Source of the DNA: Macrostomum hystrix
Taxonomy: Eukaryota > Platyhelminthes > Macrostomidae
Direction: 5' to 3'
Assembly: GCA_950097015.1 (NCBI GenBank)
Contig: CATNEN010000038.1
Location: 6,059,001-6,123,000 of the forward strand
Length of the DNA stretch: 64,000 nt
The notes below the pieces were generated by a model. It did no database searches. It saw nothing but the letters and a program-made list of their open reading frames with translations, and had not been told where the DNA came from. The translations under genes and the position numbers were made by a program. This document shows positions 11,946 through 21,977 of the stretch, piece by piece (positions within the stretch are counted from its first letter, which is position 1; every line of letters begins with the position of its first letter).

Positions 11946-12304
11946 ATGTTCTCCAGACCTTCAACAAAATTTACAAAAATCCACTAAATGCTTCGACTGT
12001 TGCACCTTTATCTGTTTTGACGCCCCCCGAGCCTGTCGGATTTCATCCTCCATATATTGCACTTGTTTTCCGGTCTTTTAATTTCTCAGTTCAACCAGCT
12101 CTTTAATCCATCTGTGCCGTTTTCTTCTTTAGTTATTTACTCTGCTATTTGTTTGGTCTACGGCCCTCGCTGCAGTCCGCTCAAACAGGTCCCACGCAGC
12201 CAAGAGCGGATCTCTCGCTCTTTTCTATGCAAAGTCAAATACATAACTTACTTATTCTCGTTTAACTTAGTCTATTGTCTAAATCGACAGTAGCACTATG
12301 TATA
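11946..12304. other. No gene seen
   Basis: Downstream flank of the BEL/Pao remnant. It may contain former LTR sequence, but only one copy is visible, so this could not be tested inside the window. Confidence 0.35.
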
Positions 12305-12305
12305 G

Positions 12306-12447
12306 AATAATACCCCCCCTGATTTCGTTTCTTTGGCCTAGGAAAGGCTGAGGACGCGTTTCTTGGCCGAAGCGAAGCCGAGGCCCAGAAGCGCAGTCCG
12401 AAGCCGTTCCAAGGCCATAGACAACGTTTTCAGGGGGGTATTATAGT
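12306..12447. mobile_element. Small MITE-like inverted-repeat element
   Basis: Bounded by inverted ends TACCCCCCCTGA on the left and TCAGGGGGGTA on the right, about 135 bp apart. The interior holds GGCCGAAGCGAAGCCGAGG, a motif met again at about 12611. No transposase. Also contains GGCCATAGACAACG, which recurs as GGCCATAGACAACC near 55690. Confidence 0.5.
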
Positions 12448-12672
12448 ATTTAATCCTAAAGCTTGGCCCGGCTCACGACAAACCTAAAACAGTTTACAGT
12501 GACCATAGACTATTATGCAATTATGAATAATAATTGCACAGAATTAAGTGTATTATAATACCCGCCAAATTTCGGTTCTGTGGAAAAGAAAGTCCGAGAC
12601 TGCATATAACTGGCCGAGGCGAAGCCGAGTAGGCCGGGCCAAGCTGGGGATTAAATTGGAGTACTATAAAGT
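12440..12672. repeat. Foldback inverted repeat
   Basis: The arm TTTAATCCTAAAGCTTGGCCCGG near 12449 (first 18 bases decisive) pairs with the reverse complement of GGCCGGGCCAAGCTGGGG near 12635. The arms enclose about 150 bp and overlap the preceding small element, so the two probably form one composite palindrome. Confidence 0.5.
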
Positions 12673-12679
12673 ATTATAA

Positions 12680-13017
12680 AGTAGACTAATAAAGCTGAAA
12701 GTATCACATTAAAGTAAGACTACTAAAGGGGGGTCAAAGTAGAACAGCTTAAGCTATCTATGGATTAGTCCCTAGGGACTAAAAACTAAAACCCGACAAT
12801 TGGTTACAAGAGCGCTGATTCAAACACTGAAACTACACAGTATGTTCAAATGAATACTAACGAGTAAAATAGATAAATTAATTTAATCGATATTATGCAC
12901 TTATATTGTTTATGCTATCTAGCTAAGTCTAGCTCTGCATGCATACATTTTATATTTTGCGCAGTTGTTTCAAACGCAGATAGAACGGAAAGATGAAGCA
13001 TAATATACTATAATATA
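12680..13017. other. AT-rich, no gene seen
   Basis: No recognisable feature. It leads into the TA-rich stretch that borders the truncated VWDE-like gene. Confidence 0.4.
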
Positions 13018-13037
13018 CTCTACTGAGTGCAGTAGAG
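13018..13037. repeat. Perfect hairpin at gene breakpoint
   Basis: CTCTACTG, loop AGTG, CAGTAGAG: an 8-bp perfect stem, set in TATA-rich sequence 35 bp before the point (13071) where homology to the paralog at 27156 begins. Confidence 0.5.
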
Positions 13038-13070
13038 TGTAGAGTGATTATATACTATATAATATACTAT

Positions 13071-16000
13071 CTGCCGAGCTCGAGCTAGATGCGCTGACGC
13101 TGCGGCGCGGTACAGCTCAATGTCTGTCGTCTCAAACGTTCACGGATTTTTCTTTCGCCACTGGTTTCAGGGTGGGAGCGACATCATTAAGCCGGGCACT
13201 CCAGCGACACTGTGCATCGACTCAAAAAACATCCCAGTCCTGGAGATGGTACAATTTTCCATCTCAGTTGGAAGACAGCAGATTATGGCTACTGATCGCA
13301 TTAACGTGTCTGTCGTCAGGCGCGATAGAAACGAAAGCCTGAACTGCGGATTCAAAATGATGAACAGCAGGTATAAAGAGAAGAGAATTTGTCAAGACAT
13401 GGTGCTGTACAATCACGACCCGGACAATAATATCCCATTGGGTTTGGCTGAAGGGGACCAGAACAGTGTTGTCAAAATAAACATATCATTTTTTTCGAAT
13501 TCTGATGGACTCTTCACTAGGCTGAGTAACGGATCTATGTTTACTCAAAAAATTCAAAGCATTGATATGAAAGTTGATTTATCAAGACTGCAATCCAATG
13601 TGACCACTTTTCTGCACTTGTACACAGATCCATTCGTTAAGCCGGCAACATCAGCGTACACGAGTGAGGCTACGTTCAAAATTTTTGACGGATATTACAC
13701 TCTTTTGTCGCACAAGTACCTTCCCTACGAGATTCAAGTAAAAGTTGACGGCTTTTATGTATCAGAAATAGCAATCCGCTACTTTTATTATGTTATTAGA
13801 ATCCACGGGAGCAGTGTTCATGGAAATATTTTAGCACCGACAGTGACTCACCATCCACCTGCAAGTAGAGTGCTTGATGCCGCAAAACTAACGCTACCGA
13901 TTCAGGCAGACGGTCTGCCGTTCGGTGTGACTGTGGAAAACGTTGGATATGCAATGAAAGTGCGGTTCGACCTGTATGGCACCATTATATATATCTGGGG
14001 CTTTGAAACCGGCGGATGCGTCAGAGGCTTTGTGATGAGAAATGCAAATCTTAGGGAGGGGTTATCCTGCAAAGTAACTTTTCAAAACGTCAGTAATGGT
14101 CGAATTGCATTGGACGTAATGGTCGTTCCGGGATTTTACGACACACCAAACTTGGTAGAAGGCCTGCTGTATGGACTGAACCGAAGTGCAATCTCCCAAC
14201 CGGCCAAAAATTTATTCCTTCCTCAGTATGAGATGCCCGCCATTCGTAGCTATCGCAACAGAATGCAGCCGACTGAAGTTCTCAGCATTTGCTCTTGCGA
14301 CGAAACTAAAGTCACAACTAGCAATTGCTTTGTTGACATTGGAAAGGTTAAGAGAGGAAAGCGTCAAGCAAAAGCCATCCCAGAATTAACTGAAGCAGCT
14401 CCGGTGCGGAAAATACAGGCTAGAAAAATTTCAGAACAGGAAGCCGATGAATTCTGCAATACATTCGTGCAGCTGCAGCTCAGCAAGTCCGTCAGCACAG
14501 AGATTTGCTCACAAACCAAAGATCCAACAGGCCAAGCGGATTACATCAGCCAGTTCAAAGTTATCTGTGCTCAATATGCCTTTCGGCTGGGCACATTCGA
14601 CTCTACACAGCCTCTGTTTAACTCCATGCTGGGCCTGTGCTACACGGAGATGACTTACAATGCCACCGTAGTGCTTGGGAACTCGAGCAAAATCGAAGCG
14701 CTTGTAGAAGACCTGTGCCCAGGAAACTGTTCCAGCAGAGGCGAGTGCCTCAGCGGCGAGTGCAAGTGCGCTGAGGGCTTCTGGGGCACCAGCTGCGAAT
14801 TCGACATCGCCAGGCGAGACGAAATGCCGATAGAGATCCAGCTGCTCCAGAGGAACATCTTCTGCTCCTCTGACAACTGCCCAGCAGCTTACCTGAGTGT
14901 GAAGCCCCTTTTGCGGTCAGTAGACTCAGTGTGCAACATGAAGGTGAACTCCAGCTTTAACTACACAGCACCCTCTGTCTACATCAGCGGAGACATTGTG
15001 AAGTGCGACCTGAACGCGCAACATCTGTGGCTAGTCCAGGAGGTCAGGATGTTCGCCCTGCTGCAGGTGAGCATAAAAATAATAAGTGCTATGTATTCGT
15101 AGGCAGCGTCTGTATTTGCGTCATTGGCTGCAAAACAAACAATTCATACGATTGACTTATTTTGACTATCGTGTCAGGTCCATGCGTGGCGTTGATAATC
15201 AAACTGCTGAATGGATAACAGTCAAATTGAGAGGAAGATCTATTTAGACTAACTACGAAATTTTAGCATTGCAGTAACGTAAGGCTTGTAAAAGCTTCGT
15301 CTAGTTACTTTTTCCTCAATCATTATCAATAGAACTATCAAGGGGGTAATTCGCTCTGACAATTATATTCAATGCATTCGAACAGAGCAACGCAAGCTCA
15401 CGAAACTCGAACACGGGCCAAGTCGCCAGCCCTTTAGACCGTCGAGATATTCGACTGTTGCGGCCTTGCCAGGACTTCAAACTTAATCAGCACGTCACCC
15501 GAATGTGCCTGCATCATGTGCCTGGACTCCCCTAGTCCTGTCAACCAAACAGGCACCACCCAGAGGCCGTCAGCACCGTCACCATGGTGCCTCCAGCTGG
15601 CAATGGAGTCCCTAAAGCGAATTTTCCTACTTTCGCTGATGAAGCCTCGAAATTGGCTTAAACTCAACTATTACTTGTTGAAGGTCCAGCAGCTCCGATA
15701 AGGATCGGTGACCACCGAAGTCGGAGATTATTCAGGCACATTCGGGTGGCATGCTGATAAAGTCTGAAGGCCTCGCAAGGCCGCACTGAGGCGCAATGCG
15801 AATTCGTGTAATGGGAATGAAATACACAAGCTCGAATGGGAAAAATCTGACCTTTGGCGGGAACCGTTGAATATCTCGACGGTCTGAAGAGCTGGCGACT
15901 TGATTCTTGTTTCAGATGATCTCAAGAAAATGTTGGCCCGCGTTCTTGAGTTTCGTGTACCTGCGTTGCTCCGTTAGGGTGCAGCACAAATAATTGTCAG

Positions 16001-16329
16001 GGCCTTGGTATTGCTCTACGGTTGAGAAATTCTACGAGCATTAGATTTCATGAATTTTAACTTTCATCCAGATCTCAGTGACGGCCTCTGACTGGGAGTC
16101 AAACAACGCTGTCGATCTTCTACTGCACCAGGCCCATTGCGATGGCAAGCCGGTGACCTGCAGCGCCGACTCCTTGACCTGCAAGATTGTCGGGGTGCTG
16201 CCAGTCGTCGGCGATGAGGGCAACGTGTGTCTGCCGACTGTGCCGAAGCATGCCACACGACTGAAAACTGCGTGGCAGCTGACACTGATGACTTTGGCTC
16301 TGTTGGTTCTTGAGCTGAGCTTGAAATGA
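13071..16329 (+). CDS. VWDE-like secreted protein, paralog I, 5' truncated
   Basis: Coding parts are 13120-15066 and 16072-16329, with a GT...AG intron in phase; the product from ATG 13120 is 734 residues. Homology to paralog II begins abruptly at 13071 in the same frame, so the signal peptide and N-terminal domains are missing and ATG 13120 is an internal Met. Seen in order: a region shared with paralog II to about residue 155; a VWD-like segment (FKIFDGYYTL, then YEIQVKVDG, then EIAIRY, about residues 185-240) running to about 400; an EGF-like module LCPGNCSSRGECLSGECKC near 533; then a Cys-containing C-terminal region and a hydrophobic tail (LTLMTLALLVLEL). VWD plus EGF is the architecture of VWDE proteins (established knowledge). 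The reading frame is undamaged, yet without a signal peptide it may be a pseudogene or use an unseen upstream exon. Confidence 0.7.
15356..16000. mobile_element. Foldback element, family F1, inside VWDE-like intron
   Basis: Ends CTGACAATTAT at 15356 and ATAATTGTCAG at 15990-16000 are exact inverted repeats, and the arms continue for about 110-150 bp as imperfect inverted repeats (left CCGTCGAGATATTC near 15439, right GAATATCTCGACGG near 15868). It occupies most of the intron 15067-16071. A second copy of its right half lies in PATL1 intron 1 at 40060-40345. No coding capacity and no clear target duplication. Confidence 0.65.
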
Positions 16330-17116
16330 GCTTGAAATGAGCTTGTTCTGTGAAAGCGTTGAAGGAACTGATCGAATTGATGTTGGACGGAATTTTAAGA
16401 CGAAAAAACAATGATGCACTGTAATACACTGTACCAGTCAATGCTTATAAACTGTACCCTTTAGCATGCAATGGAAATCCTGGCTATGCCCCTGATGCTT
16501 CATGCTATTGATGAGAAATGCGTTAATTTTTGAACTAAATATTTACAGTTAAACTGTAAATATAAATCGATAAATTGTTATTTATTAAAGGTTCAGCATT
16601 AATCGCGTACAATGAGCAATTATTTTGCTTTGACTTATCCCTTCAATTACTTCTTATTTATGGCCTCAATTTTCACACCAAACATTCAATTAAGAAAAGT
16701 TTTTCACATAAGTTTCGTTTTAATGCTGTTTTTATACCGATTTGTTTGATATTAACGCAATGAAAATGATTTTGTTCTGATATTTTAGATTATATTAGTT
16801 CTTCGATTCGCTTGCCAATATTATATACGGCTTACGTTTTCCTGCGTATTTATCCAATTCTATTTAACTCCTTGGTAAATTTCAAGCAAATTTTATTGAG
16901 CATGTGTATGCACATTAACAAATGTACATGGGTGGACATTATAAACGAAAATATTATGAAAATATCTTCTTCATCTTTTTAGTTTTTGCTAACCTAAACT
17001 TCTTTAATCAGTGATTACAAAAGGTATGCATTGTCTGTCTATTTTTTTGCTTCACAGAATTATGATCCTCTCTCGCACAAAGAAATAGAAATGCAAAATA
17101 TCTCATAGATGTTATA
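16330..17116. other. 3' flank of VWDE-like paralog I
   Basis: No gene. To about 16800 it aligns by eye with the 3' flank of paralog II (28782-29035), including a shared GACGAAAAAAC block and CTTATTTATGGC versus CTCATTTATGGC, which shows that the duplication included downstream DNA. Confidence 0.55.
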
Positions 17117-17215
17117 GATCTTATGGATGCCATGATCAACACGCGCTACGCACGTACCCGCTCGGTCTTGCGAGAAGTATGCTTATTTAATAAGAAGGGA
17201 GTCATTTTGTGTAAC
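17117..17215 (+). repeat. SINE-2 body fragment
   Basis: ATGCCATGATCAACACGCGC followed by CTCGGTCTTGCGAG and ATGCTTATTTAAT matches the body of the SINE-2 copy at 31026-31095; the tRNA head is absent. Confidence 0.7.
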
Positions 17216-17216
17216 T

Positions 17217-17294
17217 CAGAAACTTTGCTATGGCCGCAGCATCAGCCGCAGCCGCTTTTCTGCCGGCTCACCTACCTCAGCAGCTGCTGCAGTG
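17217..17294 (+). pseudogene. PATL1 fragment, first part
   Basis: CAGAAACTTTGCTATGGCCGC and the following CCGGCTCACCTA...CAGCTGCTGCAGT match PATL1 exon 1 at 39399-39508, with an internal deletion. It is separated from the second part (17998-18430) by a LINE fragment. Confidence 0.75.
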
Positions 17295-17344
17295 AAAGAG
17301 CAAAAACGAGACTGATGTCGCTGACGTCCGACCCGCTCCGGTAG

Positions 17345-17970
17345 GTTAGTTGCCTAGAGTTGAGCATCTTGGTGCGGCCGGGTTGCCCCGACCATCCGGG
17401 TCACCACGAACAAGCGATGCTCGTGAACGCGGTCCCCGTCAGAGGGCCGCGCAACCCTGTTGGGGTTCTACTCCACTCAGAGCGCCTTTTTCTCCTCGGA
17501 CACGCACGAGGCTACCTGGCAGCCCTCTATTACCCTGAACGCGGAGGTCATGCCTTTCAATGACAGCCCGCGGTTCCTTGGAGTTTACCTCGACCGTTCT
17601 CTGGCCTTCCAGAAGCAGGTTAACGAGGTCCGCCGTGCGGTCGGCAAATGGCGCCGCATGCTGGTGTGTCTGTCTGCGAGGGTGTGGGGCTGGCCTAAAG
17701 AGGCTCTCCACTCCCGATGAGTGTCCTCCACTACGCTGCTCCGGCCTAGCAAACCTGGCTGGCCGACTGCGCAGTTGCTCGGCTGCAACGTGCGCAGAAC
17801 AACGCGCTCCGCATTGTCATTGGACAGCTGCGTACCACGCCGACTCAGGCCCTTCATCGCGAGGCAGGAATTCGCACCGTCGCCACCACCAGGGACCAGC
17901 TTTGCCTTGCCGTATACGAGAAAGCTTTGCGACTTTGCGACTTCCAGCTGATCACCCGCGGCGTATGACT
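17345..17970 (+). pseudogene. Non-LTR retrotransposon reverse-transcriptase fragment
   Basis: Frames from 17460 and about 17720 give the C-terminal part of a LINE reverse transcriptase: SPRFLGVYLDRSLAFQKQV (near 17568), then AQNNALRIV and TPTQALHREAGIRTVATTR (near 17800-17890). The frame changes near 17720, and both the endonuclease and the N-terminal RT part are absent. It lies between two parts of a duplicated PATL1 segment, replacing sequence equivalent to about 39509-39598. Confidence 0.75.
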
Positions 17971-17997
17971 GCCGTGCCTCTCGTCGTGCACCGCACT

Positions 17998-18430
17998 GAG
18001 AGGGGAAGTATTGGCTGCTCAAAATGCTCAGCGTATAGTTACAATGCAGCAGCAACCGCCACAGTTACTGTATCATCATCAGCAACAACAACAACAACAG
18101 CAGCAGCAACAACAGCAGCAACAACAGCAGCAATCGGATCCGTGCGTGGGCAATTCTCCATTCGCTTCTTTTCGTCGCTGGCCTTTCGAATATGACAATT
18201 TCATGACCCGGCGCGACAAAGACTCCATCATTGGCATCCAATGCCGGGTGCTAGAGAGAGAGATGGAACATCCGGTTACCTCCGATTATCTGGCGACTAG
18301 AGCAGGTGAATTCTCTTAACAGTAGGACTACCAAGCCATTTTGCCGCCCGCTTTTATGCCAAGAGGGAATTTCTCCCCCCCCCCCTGCATTTTTTTCAAG
18401 CACGCTGCACAAGACAGGAACGGAGAGATA
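17998..18430 (+). pseudogene. PATL1 fragment, second part, including intron sequence
   Basis: From TTGGCTGCTCAAAATGCTCA this is nearly identical to PATL1 39595-39890 (glutamine repeat, then the segment encoding FEYDNFMTRRDKDSII). It continues past the PATL1 exon-1 donor into intron 1 (GTGAATTCTCTTAACAGTA) and on through the C-run near 18373. Because intron sequence is included, this is a genomic duplication, not a retrocopy. The Q-tract is longer than in PATL1, and the intact gene's NPMVQPKP stretch is missing. Confidence 0.85.
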
Positions 18431-18939
18431 TTATCGGTTGGGCTCTGGGGAGCAGGACCGGCGCTACTGTAGAAGCGAAGGCAGGAAATGATCTGCTTAA
18501 AACAATCACGCGAGAGTGAGTGCAGCTGAGCCAAAAAGGGCAGTGAACCACGGGATCTTTTGTCCAGTAGGAACTAATCTCAGGCTTGCCATCAGCGCCC
18601 CCAGCGTGCCAGCAGCTTCCTCACCTCATCCAAACAACAAACTTTCCATCTACACACCACCTTTGGCAGCTCATCGACGGACCTCGCAGGTCCCAGCAAC
18701 AGAGAACAAATGCCCCCCAGCAACAGAGAATTAATGCCCCAGCAATGGTGAACTAATGCCCCCCCAGCAACAGACAATTATAGGTAATAAGCTATAGTAG
18801 TAAACTTAGACCTTTGCTCTGAGGTAAACGCGAAGCTCGTCAAACTCAAGTTGCAAAGAGAAAAAAAAAACTTTTTCTTAACACGCTCGTAGTGTATTTT
18901 TCTGGTAGTCAAAGCTTTTTTGTCTATGGCTTTTTGGGT
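18431..18939. repeat. Unassigned, with short GCCCCCAGCAACAG tandem repeat
   Basis: No gene seen. About four copies of an approximately 25-bp unit (core CCCCAGCAACAGAGAA) lie at 18690-18785. Confidence 0.5.
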
Positions 18940-18944
18940 TGACT

Positions 18945-19286
18945 GCGCAGCTCGATACTCGAGTGCTATTTATAGTCAATGCATTAAATGCTATCAAAGT
19001 TTGTCTGTGGCATTTTTATTTTGTTCACAGCTCGACTGTAAGTAAAACAAGGACTATCTGCTGAAACAGTGGTATAAGCAACTTTCTTAGATGTGGCAGC
19101 TGTCTATGGCCGTTCTCGGCATGGCCGTCGGTACAGTAAAAGTAAAACTGCAATCACTACAAAGTTAACTACGAAGTTAAGAGGTAAATTAAATTTCATT
19201 AGAAAACAGCCTTCTAGTCTTCTTAACTGTCGAAATATAGAAACGCAATTATTTGTAGAAACTTTTTTCGCAACGCCCTGAAAACT
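18945..19286 (+). promoter_or_regulatory. Shared upstream region of VWDE-like paralog III
   Basis: This region is nearly identical to the upstream region of paralog II once the P-like element there is removed. Shared blocks include GCATTAAATGCTATCAAAG (18980; also 23118), CTATCTGCTGAAACAGTG (19056; also 23192), GATGTGGCAGCTGTCTATGG (19090; also 26961) and AAAACAGCCTTCTAGTCTT. It probably holds the promoter and 5' UTR. The sequence CAGTGGTATAAGCAAC here is the unoccupied counterpart of the transposon target. Confidence 0.6.
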
Positions 19287-19826
19287 ATGAAAACGAGGTT
19301 GTACCTGACTCCCAGCCTGCTGGTACTTCTCTACCTGCTGACTGGCTTCGAGCCCTGCATTGGAGCAGAGTGTCTGCCGCAGTCGAAAAGAATTGAGCCA
19401 ATTGAGTTTGGCTCCGCCGACGAAGTTCAAGCGAACGGTCAATACAATTCTTTTTTTCGATGCAAAGTATTTGCAGCCTTTTTTGCCAATCCAAGCCAAG
19501 CGAATGGAGTATTGTACCGAGTGGAATACGAACTGACGTTCACAAATGGGACTTCAATCGACATTCATCCATGCCGCTGGCAGGATGTAAGCATCCCGGT
19601 TGGAGAGAGCAGGACCTTCGACTGCAGTTCCGAGCTCGTGCTCAACAGCCAAATCAAGGCGTACGGCGCTTGGCTCACGTGCCGAGCTCGAGCCAGATGC
19701 GACATCTCTGGGGCGCGGTACAACTCAAAGGAAGTCTCTGTAACTCTAGTATTTCCGGATAAGGTAGCAGAAGGCGTTACTGAATCATCCAAACAACAAA
19801 CAGAAGAGAAACCACTGAAGCCGTGA
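19287..19826 (+). CDS. VWDE-like secreted protein, paralog III (short)
   Basis: Uninterrupted 179-residue frame. Residues 1-19 are a signal peptide (MKTRLYLTPSLLVLLYLLT) almost identical to paralog II. The very next residues, GFEPCIGAECLPQ, match paralog II only from about residue 217, so the EGF-like and D8C-like modules are missing with the frame kept. The following about 120 residues (VLYRVEYELTFTNGTSIDIH, CRARARC) match paralog II, after which the sequence diverges into a polar tail ending KPLKP with no hydrophobic anchor, so the product should be soluble and secreted. Either a minimal member of the family or a deletion product; the frame is intact and the upstream region is the least disturbed of the three. 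Confidence 0.7.
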   Translation: MKTRLYLTPSLLVLLYLLTGFEPCIGAECLPQSKRIEPIEFGSADEVQANGQYNSFFRCKVFAAFFANPSQANGVLYRVEYELTFTNGTSIDIHPCRWQDVSIPVGESRTFDCSSELVLNSQIKAYGAWLTCRARARCDISGARYNSKEVSVTLVFPDKVAEGVTESSKQQTEEKPLKP

Positions 19827-20139
19827 CTACTTTATTTTGCAAGAATCCGCTCCCGTCTCCAAACTAAACATTTAGGGAAAAATGTATTAAATTTAAATTT
19901 TTCATTTAAAATGAGAATTAATCGCTATGAAATAGCACCCTGTCTGTCACAACGAATGAACAAATAAACAGTCTACCTGGAGCAAACAGCTCATCAGAAA
20001 CCTTTAAATGCGATTAATTAAATAGGAAAAAATCTACTTAATTAGAAAAGTGTTTGTTTTGGCTCTTTTAAAAAGCATGATTATTTGTCAGCAAAGTAAA
20101 ACATTTTTTATACTCATTAACGATGGATTCGATATCTAG
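19827..20139. other. 3' flank, no gene seen
   Basis: AT-rich, no feature recognised. The block AACAACAAACAGAAGA at the end of paralog III recurs loosely near 20750. Confidence 0.4.
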
Positions 20140-20690
20140 CTCATTCAGTGTGAAACCTTCTTAAGTATGAAACGTCGTTTAGTGTGGAACCTCCTTCCAT
20201 GTGACACCTCCTTCAGTGTGAAACCTCCTTCAGTGTGAAACCTCCTTCAGTGTGAAACCTCATTTAAGTGTGAAATCTCCTTCAGTGTGACACCTAATTC
20301 AGTGTGAAACCTCCTTCAGTGTGAAACCTCTTTCAGTGTGACACCTCCTTCTGTGTGAAATCTTTTTCAGTGTGAAACCTCCTTCTGTGTGACACCTCTT
20401 TCAGTGTGACACCTCCTTCTGTGTGAAATCTTTTTCAGTGTGAAACCTCCTTCAGTGTGAAACCTCCTTCAGTGTGAAACCTCCTTCAGTGTGAAACCTC
20501 CTTCAGTGTGAAACCTCATTTAAGTGTGAAATCTCCTTCAGTGTGACACCTAATTCAGTGTGAAACCTCCTTCAGTGTGAAACATCCTTCAGTGTGAAAC
20601 CTCTTTCAGTGTGACACCTCCTTCTGTGTGAAATCTTTTTCAGTGTGAAACATCCTTCAGTGTGAAACATCCTTTAGTGTGAAACTGTTT
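20140..20690. repeat. Minisatellite, 17-bp unit
   Basis: About 32 copies of CTCCTTCAGTGTGAAAC with variants. A block of variants (CATTTAAGTGTGAAATC, then CACCTAATTCAGTG) occurs twice, near 20258 and 20516, indicating duplication of a multi-unit segment. Confidence 0.9.
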
Positions 20691-21303
20691 GTCTCTGCAG
20701 TTCTCAACTTTCCGGCTATTGTATCATAACAAAAAGCATTACTAAAAGATCCAAATAACAAACAGAAGAACGTAAAAAGGCTATTTTCTTGCAAGTGTTT
20801 ATTTATAATATGCGAAAAGGTAAATTTGGTGATGAAATGTTCCTTTCGGCTTATATAATGCTCAGTGTAAGACAGAAAATCAGCGCATCTTTATTTTTGG
20901 AAAAAGATTCGTCGACTGAGTCGAACAACAAAAGTGTGGCTGTAACAGAGTTCGCGTTGTCAACAGGACGCATGCAAATCTTATATATATATTTGCTATG
21001 GCATTTAGCTTATTTATGCTTAACCCCGGTATTTGTGAGCCTCCAACGTTGACAATAAGTAAATGCAGATTTTTAGGAATTCGAAATGGAACTAACAATG
21101 AAATAGACCTAGATTGACAACTTTTTCTTGCTTCTTTCAAAAAGCAGAACATTTGCCAGCAAAGTAAGACATTTTATTACTCATTAATGATGGATTCTAC
21201 ACCAAGCCAAATAACAAACCAGTGTAATTTTGTCGCTAAAAATGGTCGAAATTTCGAATAAAATAGAACGATATATAAAAGTATTTTTAGGTGGCAAAAC
21301 ATA
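20691..21303. other. AT-rich, no gene seen
   Basis: No recognisable exon or element. Confidence 0.4.
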
Positions 21304-21525
21304 GTGTTGCACACTGATCCTAAAATCACTAGATGTGTAAACTCAAGAGAGATTAGACGGGATACAGGCGCTACGCGCTGTAGCGTTTTACCTCGTTTCA
21401 GCCCTCTGCAGCCTATTAATATTGGTAACGTGTCTCACGATTTCGTGGGCAAGACGGACTATGAAATTGCCAGTGAGTTGCCCTCAGATTTTGTCTACGG
21501 CATGAACGTAAAAATTAACGCATGA
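21304..21525 (+). pseudogene. Possible retroelement protease fragment
   Basis: An open stretch of 73 codons contains RRDTGAT, which resembles the active-site motif of retroelement aspartic proteases, followed by a stretch I do not recognise (FVYGMNVKI). No neighbouring pol domain is seen, so the assignment is weak. Confidence 0.25.
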
Positions 21526-21975
21526 AATTTAGCATTTTTTACACATTTAGCTTAAAAAGTACATTGTAAAACATTAAAAGTACAAACGACTGCATATGTC
21601 ACGGATACCTAGCGTGTGCAAAGGGTTCATGTGACCTGCTGATAAGTTCCTTTTAGACTCTGCGTTCTAAATTCCACTAAATAAAGAAACTAAGTCGGAT
21701 GCCGTCCTTTTCCAGTACAGGGGTAGGCTTGTTGTCGTTTGGGTCGCATGGTTTCCTCGTTGGGCCTTTGCTTGATGTTGCTAGCCTCTGAAGTCTCGAT
21801 GACGACCGTACGCTTTGAGGAGGAGGCCTCAGTCTGCGACACAGTTCCGTGGAGAGCACTTGTAAGAGAATTTCAAGTTGGCTGTTTCCTCATCTCAGAA
21901 ATCATTTTCACATTGCGTTTATCTGCAGCATCAGTGCGATGCCCTGGTAAAATGGGAGGGGCGAAGTACTGAACT
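21526..21975. other. No gene seen
   Basis: Probably the 3' flank of the Crypton-like relic on the minus strand; no further domain recognised. Confidence 0.35.
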
Positions 21976-21977
21976 GT

